Below are positions 45,817 through 55,333 of a stretch of DNA of 64,000 nt, one piece after another. Location of the stretch: the NCBI GenBank assembly GCA_900112995.1, contig FONU01000015.1:1-64000 (forward strand). Reading direction: 5' to 3'. Positions within the stretch are counted from its first letter, which is position 1; every line of letters begins with the position of its first letter. Both the position numbers and the translations under genes were made by a program. Below the pieces are notes generated by a model. The model did no database searches, had not been told where the DNA came from, and saw only the letters and a program-made list of their open reading frames with translations. Source of the DNA: [Lactobacillus] rogosae (GTDB taxonomy: Bacteria > Bacillota > Clostridia > Lachnospirales > Lachnospiraceae).

Positions 45817-46743
45817 ATGATGTTAGCTCTTATAACAGCAAAACAGGTTATTGTATTATTTATATTAATATTTTCTGGATTTATATGTGTTAAGACAGGT
45901 GCAGTAAAGATAGAGGGAAGGAAAGCATTTTCTGATCTTCTGGTATATTTTGTTGTGCCTTGTATGATAATTAATTCTTATCTGACAGAATTTGATGACA
46001 ATATTTTTAAGAATATATTGTACGCATTGGGATTAAGCATACTGCTTTTAGTTGTTGGATTTGCCATAACATTTTTATTATCTTTTAAGTTAAAGGGAGA
46101 TAATGTGCCTATCGTAAGATTTGGCTGTATGTTTTCTAATGCAGCATATATGGGATTTCCTCTGATACAGGCTCTATTTGGAAGTGAGGGACTTATATAT
46201 GCAAGTGCCTTTGTGACAGCATTCAATATTTTTTTATGGACACTTGGATATTCAATTGTAAGCAGAACCTTTGATTTAAAAGCAATTGTTAAAAAGATAT
46301 TCACAACACCAGCTATAATATCAGTGTTTATTGGACTTTTAATATTTATTGCAGGAATTCCGCTTCCAGATATTATAAGTCAGCCAATAAGTTATGCGGC
46401 GGCTATTAACACGCCGTTATCTATGTTTATTACAGGTATGATAATTGCGGCAAGCCCAATAAAGAATATGTTTAATAATAAGCTTGTATATTTTGCAATT
46501 ATTGTCAGAATGTTCATTATACCTGTAGTGTGCATAGCTATTTTTAAAATGTTTAATATCAGCGGAATGGTTGCTGATGTTGTAATTATTCTTGAGGCGT
46601 GTCCTTGTGCATCAATATCTTCTGTATTTGCGGTGCAATTCGGATATGATGAGGATGTTGCGGCGGCTATGGTGGTGCTTACTACATTTATAAGCATAAT
46701 AACACTGCCGGCGGTGGCACTTATTATAACTACATTAATATAA
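45817..46743 (+). CDS. AEC family auxin-efflux-like transporter
   Basis: The protein has 308 residues from the ATG at 45817 (GGAGGA at 45804-45809); the ATG at 45787 has no ribosome binding site. Ten membrane segments in two five-segment halves, with FGCMFSNAAYMGFPLIQALFG and the C-terminal ILEACPCASISSVFAVQFGYD, fit the AEC family. Characterised relatives carry malate, malonate or other organic acids. It appears as a single gene with a hairpin after it. Confidence 0.9.
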   Translation: MMLALITAKQVIVLFILIFSGFICVKTGAVKIEGRKAFSDLLVYFVVPCMIINSYLTEFDDNIFKNILYALGLSILLLVVGFAITFLLSFKLKGDNVPIVRFGCMFSNAAYMGFPLIQALFGSEGLIYASAFVTAFNIFLWTLGYSIVSRTFDLKAIVKKIFTTPAIISVFIGLLIFIAGIPLPDIISQPISYAAAINTPLSMFITGMIIAASPIKNMFNNKLVYFAIIVRMFIIPVVCIAIFKMFNISGMVADVVIILEACPCASISSVFAVQFGYDEDVAAAMVVLTTFISIITLPAVALIITTLI

Positions 46744-46751
46744 TGATACCA

Positions 46752-46804
46752 GGGGCAAAAGGATTAAAACTATGTGAGTTTGCTCATATTTTGGGGCTTT
46801 TGCC
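46752..46804 (+). terminator. Hairpin after the AEC gene, possible terminator
   Basis: The outer stem ggcaaaag/cttttgcc (right arm 46797-46804) encloses a second stem, tgtgag/ctcata-like, around 46772-46788. No clear T-run follows, so terminator function is uncertain. Confidence 0.45.
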
Positions 46805-46941
46805 ACAACATCATATAATTAATATGTGTTAAATTTTAATTAAACATTGTATTAACTTGGGGATAGCCATTTATTTTTTGTTAAATGTATGCTATTATAC
46901 ACAAGTATTTTATGATTATGAGAGTATAATAGAGGTTATTT

Positions 46942-48270
46942 ATGAAGATACTATTTGTTTCGCTTGGCTGCGATAAGAATCTTGTTGATACTGAGAATAT
47001 GCTTGGCATCTTAAAGAATAAGGGATTTGAGTTCACTGATGATGAATGGGAAGCTGATATTATAGCAATTAATACCTGCTGTTTTATAGGCGATGCCAAG
47101 CAGGAAAGTATTAATACAATACTTGAGATGGCAGAACATAAGAAAGATGCCAGATGTAAGGTGCTTGTAGTTGCAGGCTGTCTTGCACACAGATATCAGG
47201 ATGAGATTATTAAGGAAATTCCGGAAGTAGATGCATTTGTTGGAACATCTTCTTATGATAAGATTGCTGATATGATTAATTCTGTACTTGAAGAAAAGGG
47301 CATATCTAATTTTGTTGAAGATGCGAACAGAATGCCAATGGTTGAAGCTGATAGAATTGTGACAACCCCGGGTTATTATGAGTATTTAAAGATTGCAGAG
47401 GGTTGTGATAAGCACTGTACTTACTGTGTAATACCTAAGGTAAGGGGAAGCTTTAGAAGCTTTCCTATTGAGTATCTTGTTAACCAGACTAAGAAGCTCG
47501 TTGAGGGCGGTGTTAAAGAGATTATACTTGTTGCACAGGAAACAACTCTTTATGGAGTTGATTTATATGGAAAGAAGTCGCTTCCTAAGCTTTTACATAA
47601 TCTTGGCTTAATAGAAGGACTTGAATGGATAAGAATTCTTTACTGTTATCCGGAAGAGATTAATGATGAGCTTATAGAAGCTATTAAAAATGAGCCAAAG
47701 GTCTGTCATTATCTTGATATGCCTATACAGCACGCAAGCGACAATATTCTTAAGCGTATGGGTAGAAGAACTTCAAAGCAGGAGCTTACAGATATTGTTG
47801 CAAAGCTTAGAAGGGAGATTCCCGATATTGCCTTAAGAACTACACTTATTACAGGCTTTCCTGGTGAGACAGATGTGGATCACGAGGAAGTTATGCAGTT
47901 TATAGATGAGTGTGAGTTTGATAGATTAGGTGTATTTACATATTCAAGAGAAGAGGATACTGTAGCCGCACAGATGCCTGACCAGATTGATGAAGAGATT
48001 AAGGAAAAATACAGAGATGAGTTAATGCAGTTACAGCAGGAAATATCAGCAGACAGGTCAGCCGCTATGATTGGACGAATTGTGAGAGTTATGATTGAAG
48101 GCTTTATACCAGAAGATAATACATATGTTGGACGTTCATACAAAGATGCACCTAATGTTGATGGTCTTGTATTTGTTGAATGTGACAGAGAGCTTATGTC
48201 AGGTGATTTCATTGATGTTAAGATTACAGGCTCAACCGAATATGATCTTATTGGAACTATTGTTGAATAA
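46942..48270 (+). CDS. rimO: Ribosomal protein uS12 methylthiotransferase RimO
   Basis: The protein has 442 residues. It has an N-terminal UPF0004 domain with cluster Cys10 (VSLGCDKN), the Cys in NTCCFIGDA and the Cys in VAGCLAHRY. The radical SAM motif CDKHCTYC has Cys155, Cys159 and Cys162. The C-terminal TRAM domain starts at about 375. The sequence fits RimO rather than MiaB: GCDKNLVDTE and SFRSFPIE are RimO forms. It adds a methylthio group to an Asp of ribosomal protein S12. It is followed after 70 bases by pgsA. Confidence 0.95.
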   Translation: MKILFVSLGCDKNLVDTENMLGILKNKGFEFTDDEWEADIIAINTCCFIGDAKQESINTILEMAEHKKDARCKVLVVAGCLAHRYQDEIIKEIPEVDAFVGTSSYDKIADMINSVLEEKGISNFVEDANRMPMVEADRIVTTPGYYEYLKIAEGCDKHCTYCVIPKVRGSFRSFPIEYLVNQTKKLVEGGVKEIILVAQETTLYGVDLYGKKSLPKLLHNLGLIEGLEWIRILYCYPEEINDELIEAIKNEPKVCHYLDMPIQHASDNILKRMGRRTSKQELTDIVAKLRREIPDIALRTTLITGFPGETDVDHEEVMQFIDECEFDRLGVFTYSREEDTVAAQMPDQIDEEIKEKYRDELMQLQQEISADRSAAMIGRIVRVMIEGFIPEDNTYVGRSYKDAPNVDGLVFVECDRELMSGDFIDVKITGSTEYDLIGTIVE

Positions 48271-48340
48271 TTAACATCACAGATATTAATATGCACAATG
48301 CAGTAAGATTATATGCAGAAGTGTAGGAATGGAGAGTATT

Positions 48341-48889
48341 ATGAATTTACCTAACAAATTAACAATTTTAAGAATGATTATGATTCCTGTATTTCTTGTT
48401 GTATTATATATACCAGGATTGGGAATGGCTGGAAATATAGCAGCTGCGGCAATATTTATACTTGCAAGCATTACAGATTTTCTTGATGGAAAGATTGCAA
48501 GAAAGTATAACCTTGTAACTAACTTTGGAAAGTTTATGGATCCACTTGCTGATAAGCTTTTAGTGTGTTCGGCACTTATTGCACTTGTGGACTTTGATAA
48601 AGTTGCTGCCTGGATTGTAATAATTATTATTGCAAGAGAATTTATAATAAGTGGTTTCAGGCTTATCGCGGCTGATAATGGTGTTGTTATTGCAGCAAGC
48701 TACTGGGGCAAGTTTAAGACAACTTTCCAGATGATAATGATAATTCTTCTTATATTAGACCTGAATTATCCATTTAGTGGGGTTGTTAATATGGTAGTCA
48801 CATATATTGCCCTTATACTTACGGTTGTTTCACTGATTGATTATATTGTAAAGAATTATAAAATCTTTATAGAGGGTTCTAATAATTAG
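48341..48889 (+). CDS. pgsA: CDP-diacylglycerol-glycerol-3-phosphate 3-phosphatidyltransferase
   Basis: The protein has 182 residues from the ATG at 48341 (GGAGAG at 48331-48336; the ATG at 48329 overlaps this site). It begins MNLPNKLTILRMIMIP. The CDP-alcohol phosphotransferase motif is complete: DFLDGKIARKYNLVTNFGKF with the final aspartates in MDPLADK. Four to six membrane segments. It makes phosphatidylglycerol phosphate. The rimO-pgsA-cinA-recA-rny order is common in clostridia. Confidence 0.96.
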   Translation: MNLPNKLTILRMIMIPVFLVVLYIPGLGMAGNIAAAAIFILASITDFLDGKIARKYNLVTNFGKFMDPLADKLLVCSALIALVDFDKVAAWIVIIIIAREFIISGFRLIAADNGVVIAASYWGKFKTTFQMIMIILLILDLNYPFSGVVNMVVTYIALILTVVSLIDYIVKNYKIFIEGSNN

Positions 48890-49031
48890 TTGATATTGAT
48901 AAGCTGTTTTATTAAAAATTGATAAAGACAGATTAATTAATAAACAGAGGTGATTGTTAATTGCTGATTGATATGGAATAGCTATTCGATGTTTTTATGT
49001 GTTAAATGTTTATGGTTAATATTTGCAGATG

Positions 49032-49062
49032 ATGGTTCGGGTGTATTGTGCATCCGAACCAT
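49032..49062. other. Hairpin in the pgsA-cinA gap
   Basis: A 12-bp stem with one G-U pair, atggttcgggtg with catccgaaccat, closes a 7-base loop. No T-run follows, so it may be a weak terminator or an RNA processing or regulatory stem in the cinA leader. Confidence 0.5.
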
Positions 49063-49105
49063 TGTTGAATTATGAAGGGATTAATAAAAGGAGTCGAAAC
49101 GAAAT

Positions 49106-49576
49106 ATGAAATTAGAGGAAGAAGTTGTTAAGAAATTAAAAGAGTGCAACTGCCTGCTGACAACTGCTGAGTCCTGCACAGGCGGTATGGTTGCATCTTC
49201 AATTGTAAATGTAAGCGGTGCATCAGAAATATTTCACGAAGGCTATATTACTTATTGCGATGAAGCTAAGCACAAAATACTTGGTGTCAGCAATGATACA
49301 CTGCAACGATATAAAGCGGTGAGCAGTAATACAGCCTGTGAAATGGCAGACGGAGCATTAAAAGCCGCCAATGCGGATATAGCTGTATCAGTGACAGGTG
49401 TTGCAGGTCCGTCTATGGAAGACGATAAACCTGTAGGTCTTGTATATATTGGAATAGCACATAATTGCAGGAGCTATGCTAAAGAATTCAACTTTACAGG
49501 TGACAGGGAGACTGTACGTAAAAAAGCCTGTGAGGAAGCTCTGAATATGATACTGGAAGAATTGTCGCAGGTATAG
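49106..49576 (+). CDS. CinA C-terminal domain protein (nicotinamide-nucleotide amidase type)
   Basis: The protein has 156 residues, only the C-terminal CinA (PncC) domain; the N-terminal MoaB-like half of full CinA is absent, which is a normal variant. It has TTAESCTGGMVASSI and SVTGVAGPS. The loop after AGP, usually glycine-rich, is replaced by SMEDDKPVG, somewhat shortened. The domain deamidates nicotinamide mononucleotide in characterised members. AAGGAGTCG precedes the ATG. It lies upstream of recA as in many Firmicutes, but 547 bases of repeats separate them here. Confidence 0.9.
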   Translation: MKLEEEVVKKLKECNCLLTTAESCTGGMVASSIVNVSGASEIFHEGYITYCDEAKHKILGVSNDTLQRYKAVSSNTACEMADGALKAANADIAVSVTGVAGPSMEDDKPVGLVYIGIAHNCRSYAKEFNFTGDRETVRKKACEEALNMILEELSQV

Positions 49577-49587
49577 GCTTGCAGGAT

Positions 49588-49688
49588 ATGATTGAAGTAT
49601 AATTTGATATTATATTTAATATGATTTGAAGTACGATTTAAGATTATATTTAATATGATTTGAAGTGCGATTTAAAATAATATTTAAT
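49588..49688. repeat. Three tandem copies of a 33-34 bp AT-rich repeat
   Basis: Copies lie at 49588-49620, 49621-49654 and 49655-49688. Each begins ATGATTTGAAGT (first copy with one T fewer) and ends TATTTAAT. A second small pair, TGAATTAGGTTG, recurs at 49851 and 49881 with a 30-base period. The gap 49689-50029 between cinA and recA is otherwise AT-rich with no coding frame that has a start signal. Confidence 0.8.
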
Positions 49689-50029
49689 CTGTAATTTGAA
49701 ATGATATAAATGTTATTATATCAATGAAAATATATTGATAAAATACTATTTATATCTTTACATAAAGGACGATATATGATAGGATATATGTATCCAATAT
49801 GTTACATAGTAATAATAATTAAGACTTGGTCTAAGACTGCAATTATAATTTGAATTAGGTTGAATTGATTTGGATTAAGCTGAATTAGGTTGTAATTAGA
49901 TTTTAAGTTAAGTTGACATTATATAATTGGCCTGGATTATGATTAACGTTTTGCAACGCTGTAATGTACTGGCTGGTATAGATTTCAGGTGAATATATAC
50001 AGTGTTTAATTAAATTTACTATTTTTACA

Positions 50030-50101
50030 GAATGAATGTTCGAAAATCTATTGACAAATGACACAGTATATAATATTATCATTAAAGACGAACGAATGTT
50101 C
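50030..50101 (+). promoter_or_regulatory. recA promoter flanked by two LexA (SOS) boxes
   Basis: GAACGAATGTTC at 50090-50101 is a perfect Firmicute LexA half-site pair (GAAC-N4-GTTC). GAATGAATGTTC at 50030-50041, exactly 60 bases upstream, differs by one base. Between them lie TTGACA at 50051-50056 and TATTAT at 50074-50079, 17 bases apart. The downstream box would block elongation or initiation; the upstream one could allow cooperative repression. Confidence 0.8.
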
Positions 50102-50123
50102 ATTGATATGGAGGTATTTATAA

Positions 50124-51209
50124 TTGGTTAATAATGAAGATAAGATGAAAGCACTTGATGCTGCGATTTCTAATATTGAGAAACAGTTTGGTAAGGGTTC
50201 TGTAATGAAGCTTGGTGATTCAGCTACTAATATGAATGTTGAATGTATTCCGACAGGTTCATTAAGCCTTGATATAGCACTTGGTTTAGGTGGAGTGCCT
50301 AAGGGAAGAGTTGTTGAGATATATGGTCCTGAATCATCAGGTAAGACAACAGTAGCACTTCATATGGTTGCAGAAGTTCAGAAGCGTGGCGGTATAGCTG
50401 GATTTATAGATGCAGAGCACGCACTTGACCCTGTATATGCTAAGAATATAGGTGTAGATATTGATAATTTATATATATCACAGCCCGACAGTGGTGAGCA
50501 GGCACTTGAGATATGTGAGACAATGGTAAGATCTGGTGCTATTGATATCGTTATTGTCGATTCAGTAGCTGCACTTGTACCTAAGGCTGAGATTGATGGT
50601 GATATGGGTGATTCACATGTAGGTTTACAGGCAAGACTTATGTCACAGGCTTTAAGAAAGCTTACTCCTGTTGTAAGTAAGAATAATTGTGTTGTTATAT
50701 TTATCAACCAGTTAAGAGAGAAAGTTGGAGTTATGTTCGGTAACCCAGAGACAACCACAGGTGGACGTGCACTTAAGTTCTATGCGTCTGTAAGACTAGA
50801 TGTCCGTAAGATAGAGACATTAAAGTCTGGTGGAGAAGTTATTGGTAACCGTACAAGGGTTAAGATAGTTAAGAACAAGGTTGCACCTCCATTCAGGGAA
50901 GCGGAATTTGACATAATGTTTGGTAAAGGAATATCAACAGAGGGCGATTTAATTGATTTAGCTTCTAATGTGGGAATTGTACAGAAGAGTGGAGCTTGGT
51001 TTTCATATAATGGAGAGAAGATTGGACAGGGTAGAGAGAATGCTAAGCAGTTTCTTCTTAACAATCCGGAATTAAAGGATGAGATAGATAAGAAAGTTCG
51101 TGCCCATTATGGAATAGGTGAAGAAGCTGATACGGCAGAAGTAGAAGATACTAAAGCTAAGTCTAAGAAAAAGACTGGCGAGAAAGAGGCGGAAGAAGTA
51201 AATGTATAA
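50124..51209 (+). CDS. recA: Recombinase RecA
   Basis: The protein has 361 residues from a TTG at 50124; GGAGG at 50110-50114 supports this start, and no ATG fits. It has the Walker [10 protein letters not shown] at 68-76, the [19 protein letters not shown] and [14 protein letters not shown] regions, and a Lys/Glu-rich C-terminal tail. It catalyses strand exchange and triggers LexA cleavage. The SOS box arrangement upstream agrees with autoregulation through LexA. It overlaps recX by 8 bases. Confidence 0.98.
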   Translation: MVNNEDKMKALDAAISNIEKQFGKGSVMKLGDSATNMNVECIPTGSLSLDIALGLGGVPKGRVVEIYGPESSGKTTVALHMVAEVQKRGGIAGFIDAEHALDPVYAKNIGVDIDNLYISQPDSGEQALEICETMVRSGAIDIVIVDSVAALVPKAEIDGDMGDSHVGLQARLMSQALRKLTPVVSKNNCVVIFINQLREKVGVMFGNPETTTGGRALKFYASVRLDVRKIETLKSGGEVIGNRTRVKIVKNKVAPPFREAEFDIMFGKGISTEGDLIDLASNVGIVQKSGAWFSYNGEKIGQGRENAKQFLLNNPELKDEIDKKVRAHYGIGEEADTAEVEDTKAKSKKKTGEKEAEEVNV

Positions 51210-51864
51210 TGATGAAGTTTCTTCAGATATACAATATTTAGTCACTTCGATTGTCGATGTTAATAAACAACGCAGGAGAGTATTTGTTAATTACGAACCT
51301 GCGTTCGTTTTATATAACTCAGAGATAAGAAAGTATCAGATTAAAGTGGACAGTGTTATTATGTCCGATATTTACAATGAGATAATAACTATACTTACTA
51401 AAAGAGCTAAGATAAGGGCGATGGCTCTGCTTAAGAGCCACGATTATACAGAAGGCAGGCTAAGGGAGAAGCTACAGGCTAATGGTTATCCTAAGTGCTG
51501 TATTGATGAGACTGTAGCATATATATATTCATATGGTTATATTGATGACAGAAGATTTGCTGATAATTATATAATATCGAGGTCATCTTCTAAATCAAGG
51601 CGTGTGATTGAGACATCTTTGTTAAAGCTTGGTGTTTCTGCTGATATTATTAAAGAAGCCTGTGATGAATTTTATTGTGAGGAAGATGATTATGCAAAGG
51701 AGATTAATGTAATAATCGGACATATCAATAAAAAGATTAATTCAATTGATATTAAAGATTATAATCAATTACAGAAATTAAAAGCTTCACTTTACAGAAA
51801 GGGCTTTAGGCTTGATGATATCAATAAAGCACTTGATATGGTATGTGATACTAATGAGTATTAA
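51202..51864 (+). CDS. recX: Regulatory protein RecX
   Basis: The protein has 220 residues. The RecX core has three helical repeats, with [35 protein letters not shown], and the final [15 protein letters not shown]. An N-terminal extension of about 70 residues precedes the core, as in other Firmicute RecX proteins. RecX modulates RecA filaments. The start overlaps the 3' end of recA, so translation is coupled and dose is linked. Confidence 0.9.
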   Translation: MYNDEVSSDIQYLVTSIVDVNKQRRRVFVNYEPAFVLYNSEIRKYQIKVDSVIMSDIYNEIITILTKRAKIRAMALLKSHDYTEGRLREKLQANGYPKCCIDETVAYIYSYGYIDDRRFADNYIISRSSSKSRRVIETSLLKLGVSADIIKEACDEFYCEEDDYAKEINVIIGHINKKINSIDIKDYNQLQKLKASLYRKGFRLDDINKALDMVCDTNEY

Positions 51865-51913
51865 TAGGCCGGATAATATATGCAAGATAATGACAAGTTA
51901 GGTTGATGTAACC

Positions 51914-51940
51914 TTGACATAATGCCGTTTAGAGTATAAT
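51914..51940 (+). promoter_or_regulatory. Possible promoter of rny
   Basis: TTGACA at 51914-51919 and TATAAT at 51935-51940 are 15 bases apart, shorter than ideal. A small aggtt/aacct stem overlaps the upstream edge. Confidence 0.45.
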
Positions 51941-51992
51941 ATTAGTATGTTGTATTTTTTGTACAATGAAAACTTAATAAGGAGGTGCTCCT

Positions 51993-53546
51993 GTGTCATT
52001 TATTCCGGCAGTTGTCACATTTTTTGTTACACTTGTGATAGTCGCACCTATTACCTGGGTTGTATCTAGTAAAGCCATCAATAAAAGCAATGATGAAAAG
52101 ATTGGCAATGCGAACGAAAGAGCCAGAGAAATAATAGATGAAGCGTTGAAAGCGGCTGAGACTAAGAAGAAAGAGGCACTCTTAGAAGTTAAAGAAGAAT
52201 CTTTAAAGACTAAGAATGAGCTTGAGAAAGAGACTAAGGAAAGACGTGCAGAAATTCAGAAGTACGAGAAGAGAGTCCTTTCTAAAGAAGAAACTCTTGA
52301 CAGAAAGATTGAAGCAGTAGAGAAGCGTGACTTAGGTATTACCAGAAAAGAAGAAGAACTTGGTAAACAAAGACAGAAGGTTGACGAACTTGAAAAGAAA
52401 AGACAGCAGGAACTTGAAAGAATCTCTGGATTAACCTCCGAACAGGCAAAAGAATATCTATTAAAAACTGTTGAAGATGAAGTTAAACATGATACTGCTG
52501 TAATGGTTAAGACATTAGAAAGCAGGGCAAAAGAGGAAGCAGATAAAAAGGCAAAGGAATTAGTGGTTAATGCAATTCAAAGATGTGCCGCTGACCACGT
52601 TGCCGAGACAACTATATCAGTTGTACAGCTTCCTAATGATGAAATGAAAGGCCGCATTATTGGTAGAGAGGGTCGTAATATAAGAACTCTTGAAACACTT
52701 ACTGGTGTAGAACTTATAATTGATGATACACCTGAGGCTGTAGTTTTATCAGGCTTTGATCCAATTAGAAGGGAGATTGCAAGAATCGCTCTTGAGAAGC
52801 TTATTCTTGATGGAAGGATTCATCCAGCAAGAATTGAGGAGATGGTTGAAAAAGCCCAGAAAGAAGTTGAAACATTAATTAAAGAAGAAGGTGAAGCTGC
52901 AACCCTTGAGGTTGGTGTCCATGGAATTCATCCTGAATTGGTTCGCTTACTTGGTAAGTTAAGATACAGAACCAGTTATGGTCAGAATGTATTAAAACAT
53001 TCAATTGAAGTAGCTCAGATTACAGGATTGTTAGCCAGCGAATTAGGTCTTGATGTAAAGATGGCAAAGAGAGCTGGTTTATTACATGATATAGGTAAAG
53101 CTGTCGACCATGAAATGGAAGGCTCACATATTCAGTTGGGTGTTGACCTCTGTAGAAGATACAAGGAATCAGCACTTGTTATTAATGCGGTAGAAGCTCA
53201 TCATGGTGACGTTGAACCAGAAAGTTTAATAGCCTGTCTTGTACAAGCTGCTGATACAATCTCAGCCGCAAGACCTGGTGCTAGAAGAGAGACGTTAGAA
53301 ACTTACACAAACAGATTAAAACAATTAGAAGATATTACCAACTCATATAAGGGAGTTGAGAAGTCTTTTGCTATTCAGGCAGGTAGAGAGGTTCGAGTAA
53401 TGGTTGTTCCTGAAGTGATTAGTGATTCAGATATGGTATTACTTGCAAGGGATATTTCTAAACAGATTGAAAATCAGATGGAATATCCAGGTCAGATTAA
53501 AGTAAGTATTGTAAGAGAATCAAGAGCTGTTGATTACGCTAAGTAA
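51993..53546 (+). CDS. rny: Ribonuclease Y
   Basis: The protein has 517 residues from a GTG at 51993 with AAGGAGGTG just upstream. It has an N-terminal membrane anchor (residues about 5-25), a long charged coiled coil (about 35-180), a KH domain ([17 protein letters not shown]), and an HD domain with His365-Asp366 in [12 protein letters not shown]. RNase Y is the membrane-bound endonuclease that starts mRNA decay in many Firmicutes. A terminator follows at once. Confidence 0.97.
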   Translation: MSFIPAVVTFFVTLVIVAPITWVVSSKAINKSNDEKIGNANERAREIIDEALKAAETKKKEALLEVKEESLKTKNELEKETKERRAEIQKYEKRVLSKEETLDRKIEAVEKRDLGITRKEEELGKQRQKVDELEKKRQQELERISGLTSEQAKEYLLKTVEDEVKHDTAVMVKTLESRAKEEADKKAKELVVNAIQRCAADHVAETTISVVQLPNDEMKGRIIGREGRNIRTLETLTGVELIIDDTPEAVVLSGFDPIRREIARIALEKLILDGRIHPARIEEMVEKAQKEVETLIKEEGEAATLEVGVHGIHPELVRLLGKLRYRTSYGQNVLKHSIEVAQITGLLASELGLDVKMAKRAGLLHDIGKAVDHEMEGSHIQLGVDLCRRYKESALVINAVEAHHGDVEPESLIACLVQAADTISAARPGARRETLETYTNRLKQLEDITNSYKGVEKSFAIQAGREVRVMVVPEVISDSDMVLLARDISKQIENQMEYPGQIKVSIVRESRAVDYAK

Positions 53547-53570
53547 TTACGAACATATTTAAAGAACCAG

Positions 53571-53613
53571 AGAAGCTACCAAGAATTCAAAATTCTTGGC
53601 AGCTTCTTTTTTT
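53571..53613 (+). terminator. Terminator after rny
   Basis: The stem agaagct-a-ccaagaatt (53571-53587) pairs with aattcttgg-c-agcttct (53591-53607) with one internal mismatch, then seven or more T. Confidence 0.9.
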
Positions 53614-53982
53614 ATGTTTTGTATTAGTATTTACTATAATATTTCGTCTTATACTATTGTGTAGCCTTTTATTGATGTCAAATTGGTGAATAGACTAAAT
53701 TACCTTTTGATTTTAAGTGTTAATATGCCAAAATTAAACATATGGCAGTTATATACAATAATTATTACAATGCTTATTGAAATGTAATTCTTAGTATAAA
53801 ATTCAAAGGCTGACTTAATAATATTAAGCTAACACTTAATTTTATTAATAAAATTCTTAAAAATGTCTAATTAATTAATATTTTTAATCAAAATTCATAA
53901 ATATAATGTGAAAACTATTGCTAAAAAATCATCTTCATAGTATATTATTTAAGACCTTTTAATTATGAAATGGAGGATTAAT
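53614..53982. other. AT-rich intergenic region with two perfect palindromes
   Basis: No coding frame with a start signal is seen. Two palindromes stand out: CTTAATAATATTAAG at 53814-53828 and AATTTTATTAATAAAATT at 53838-53855. The aminotransferase promoter must lie in this stretch, but I cannot pick it with confidence. Confidence 0.6.
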
Positions 53983-55266
53983 ATGCAGTACAACGAAATG
54001 AGCAAAGAACAGTTATTACAGTTAAAGGCTGAACTTGATGAAAGATACAAGGAAGCAAAGGCTAAGGGACTTAACCTTAATATGTCAAGAGGTAAGCCAT
54101 CAGCAACGCAGCTTAATGTAACAATGGATATGCTTGATGTAATCAATAGTTCCTCTGACTTAAAGTCAGAGGACGGAACAGATTGTAGAAATTATGGTGT
54201 TCTTGATGGAATTCCTGAAGCTAAGAAGCTTATGGCAGATATGATGGGAACAACACCTGAACACGTTATTATATATGGTAATGCAAGTCTTAATATTATG
54301 TATGATCAGGTATCAAGAGCGTATACACACGGTATTCTTGGAAATACACCTTGGTGCAAGCTTGATAAAGTAAAGTGGCTCTGTCCAGTTCCAGGCTATG
54401 ACAGACATTTTGCTATAACAGAAAGATTTGGGATTGAAATGATTAATATTCCAATGTCTGTTGATGGACCTGATATGGATATGATAGAGAAGCTTGTAAG
54501 CGAAGATGAGTCTATTAAGGGTATCTGGTGTGTACCTAAGTATTCAAATCCTCAAGGCTACACATACTCAGATGAGACAGTAAAGAGAATGGCAGCATTA
54601 AAGCCAGCAGCTAAGGACTTTAGAATATTCTGGGATAATGCATATGTTATTCATCATCTTTATGATGACAAGCAGGATGAAATCCTTGATATTATTTCTG
54701 AATGTGAGAAAGCTGGAAATCCAGACATGGTATTTGAATTTGCCTCTACATCTAAGGTTACATTCCCAGGTTCAGGTGTGGCAGCACTTGCAACATCAAA
54801 GGATAATGTAGCTGATATTAAGAAGCAGATGACAATTCAGACAATTGGTCACGATAAGATTAACCAGTTAAGACACGTAAGATATTTCAAGAATGTTGCA
54901 GGTCTTAAGGAACATATGAAGAAGCACGCTGAATTTATGCGTCCAAAGTTTGAAGCTACTTTAAAGGTGCTTGAAGATGAACTTACAGGTCTTGGAATTG
55001 GTACTTGGTCAGAGCCAAGAGGAGGATACTTCATATCATTTGATGCTATGGAAGGCTGCGCTAAGGCAATAGTTGCAAAGTGTAAAGAAGCAGGTGTTAT
55101 CCTTACAAACGCAGGTGCTACATTCCCTTATGGAAAAGATCCTAAGGACAGCAATATAAGAATTGCACCATCTTTCCCTACACCAGAGGAAATGTCTGAA
55201 GCAGCAGAATTATTTGTATTATGTACAAAATTAGTAAGTGTAGAAAAGCTTCTTGAGCAGAAGTAA
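53983..55266 (+). CDS. PLP-dependent aminotransferase, aspartate aminotransferase-like (fold type I)
   Basis: The protein has 427 residues from the ATG at 53983 (GGAGGA at 53972-53977). It has GKPSATQLN near the N terminus, YSNPQGYTYSDETV, FWDNAYVIHHL, and PLP Lys258 in FASTSKVTFPGSG. This pattern belongs to the divergent aspartate aminotransferase branch once labelled MocR-like, but there is no GntR DNA-binding domain here. Likely substrate pair is aspartate and 2-oxoglutarate; this is family inference. proC follows 67 bases later. Confidence 0.88.
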   Translation: MQYNEMSKEQLLQLKAELDERYKEAKAKGLNLNMSRGKPSATQLNVTMDMLDVINSSSDLKSEDGTDCRNYGVLDGIPEAKKLMADMMGTTPEHVIIYGNASLNIMYDQVSRAYTHGILGNTPWCKLDKVKWLCPVPGYDRHFAITERFGIEMINIPMSVDGPDMDMIEKLVSEDESIKGIWCVPKYSNPQGYTYSDETVKRMAALKPAAKDFRIFWDNAYVIHHLYDDKQDEILDIISECEKAGNPDMVFEFASTSKVTFPGSGVAALATSKDNVADIKKQMTIQTIGHDKINQLRHVRYFKNVAGLKEHMKKHAEFMRPKFEATLKVLEDELTGLGIGTWSEPRGGYFISFDAMEGCAKAIVAKCKEAGVILTNAGATFPYGKDPKDSNIRIAPSFPTPEEMSEAAELFVLCTKLVSVEKLLEQK

Positions 55267-55333
55267 TTTAATAGAAAAACATTAATATAATGTTGATAAA
55301 AATTAAAACTAAATCCTGAAAGGAGCAGGCAGT

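Noticed and set aside
49903-50103. Minus-strand frame of 66 codons upstream of recA
   Set aside because: It covers the recA promoter and SOS boxes and has no start signal.
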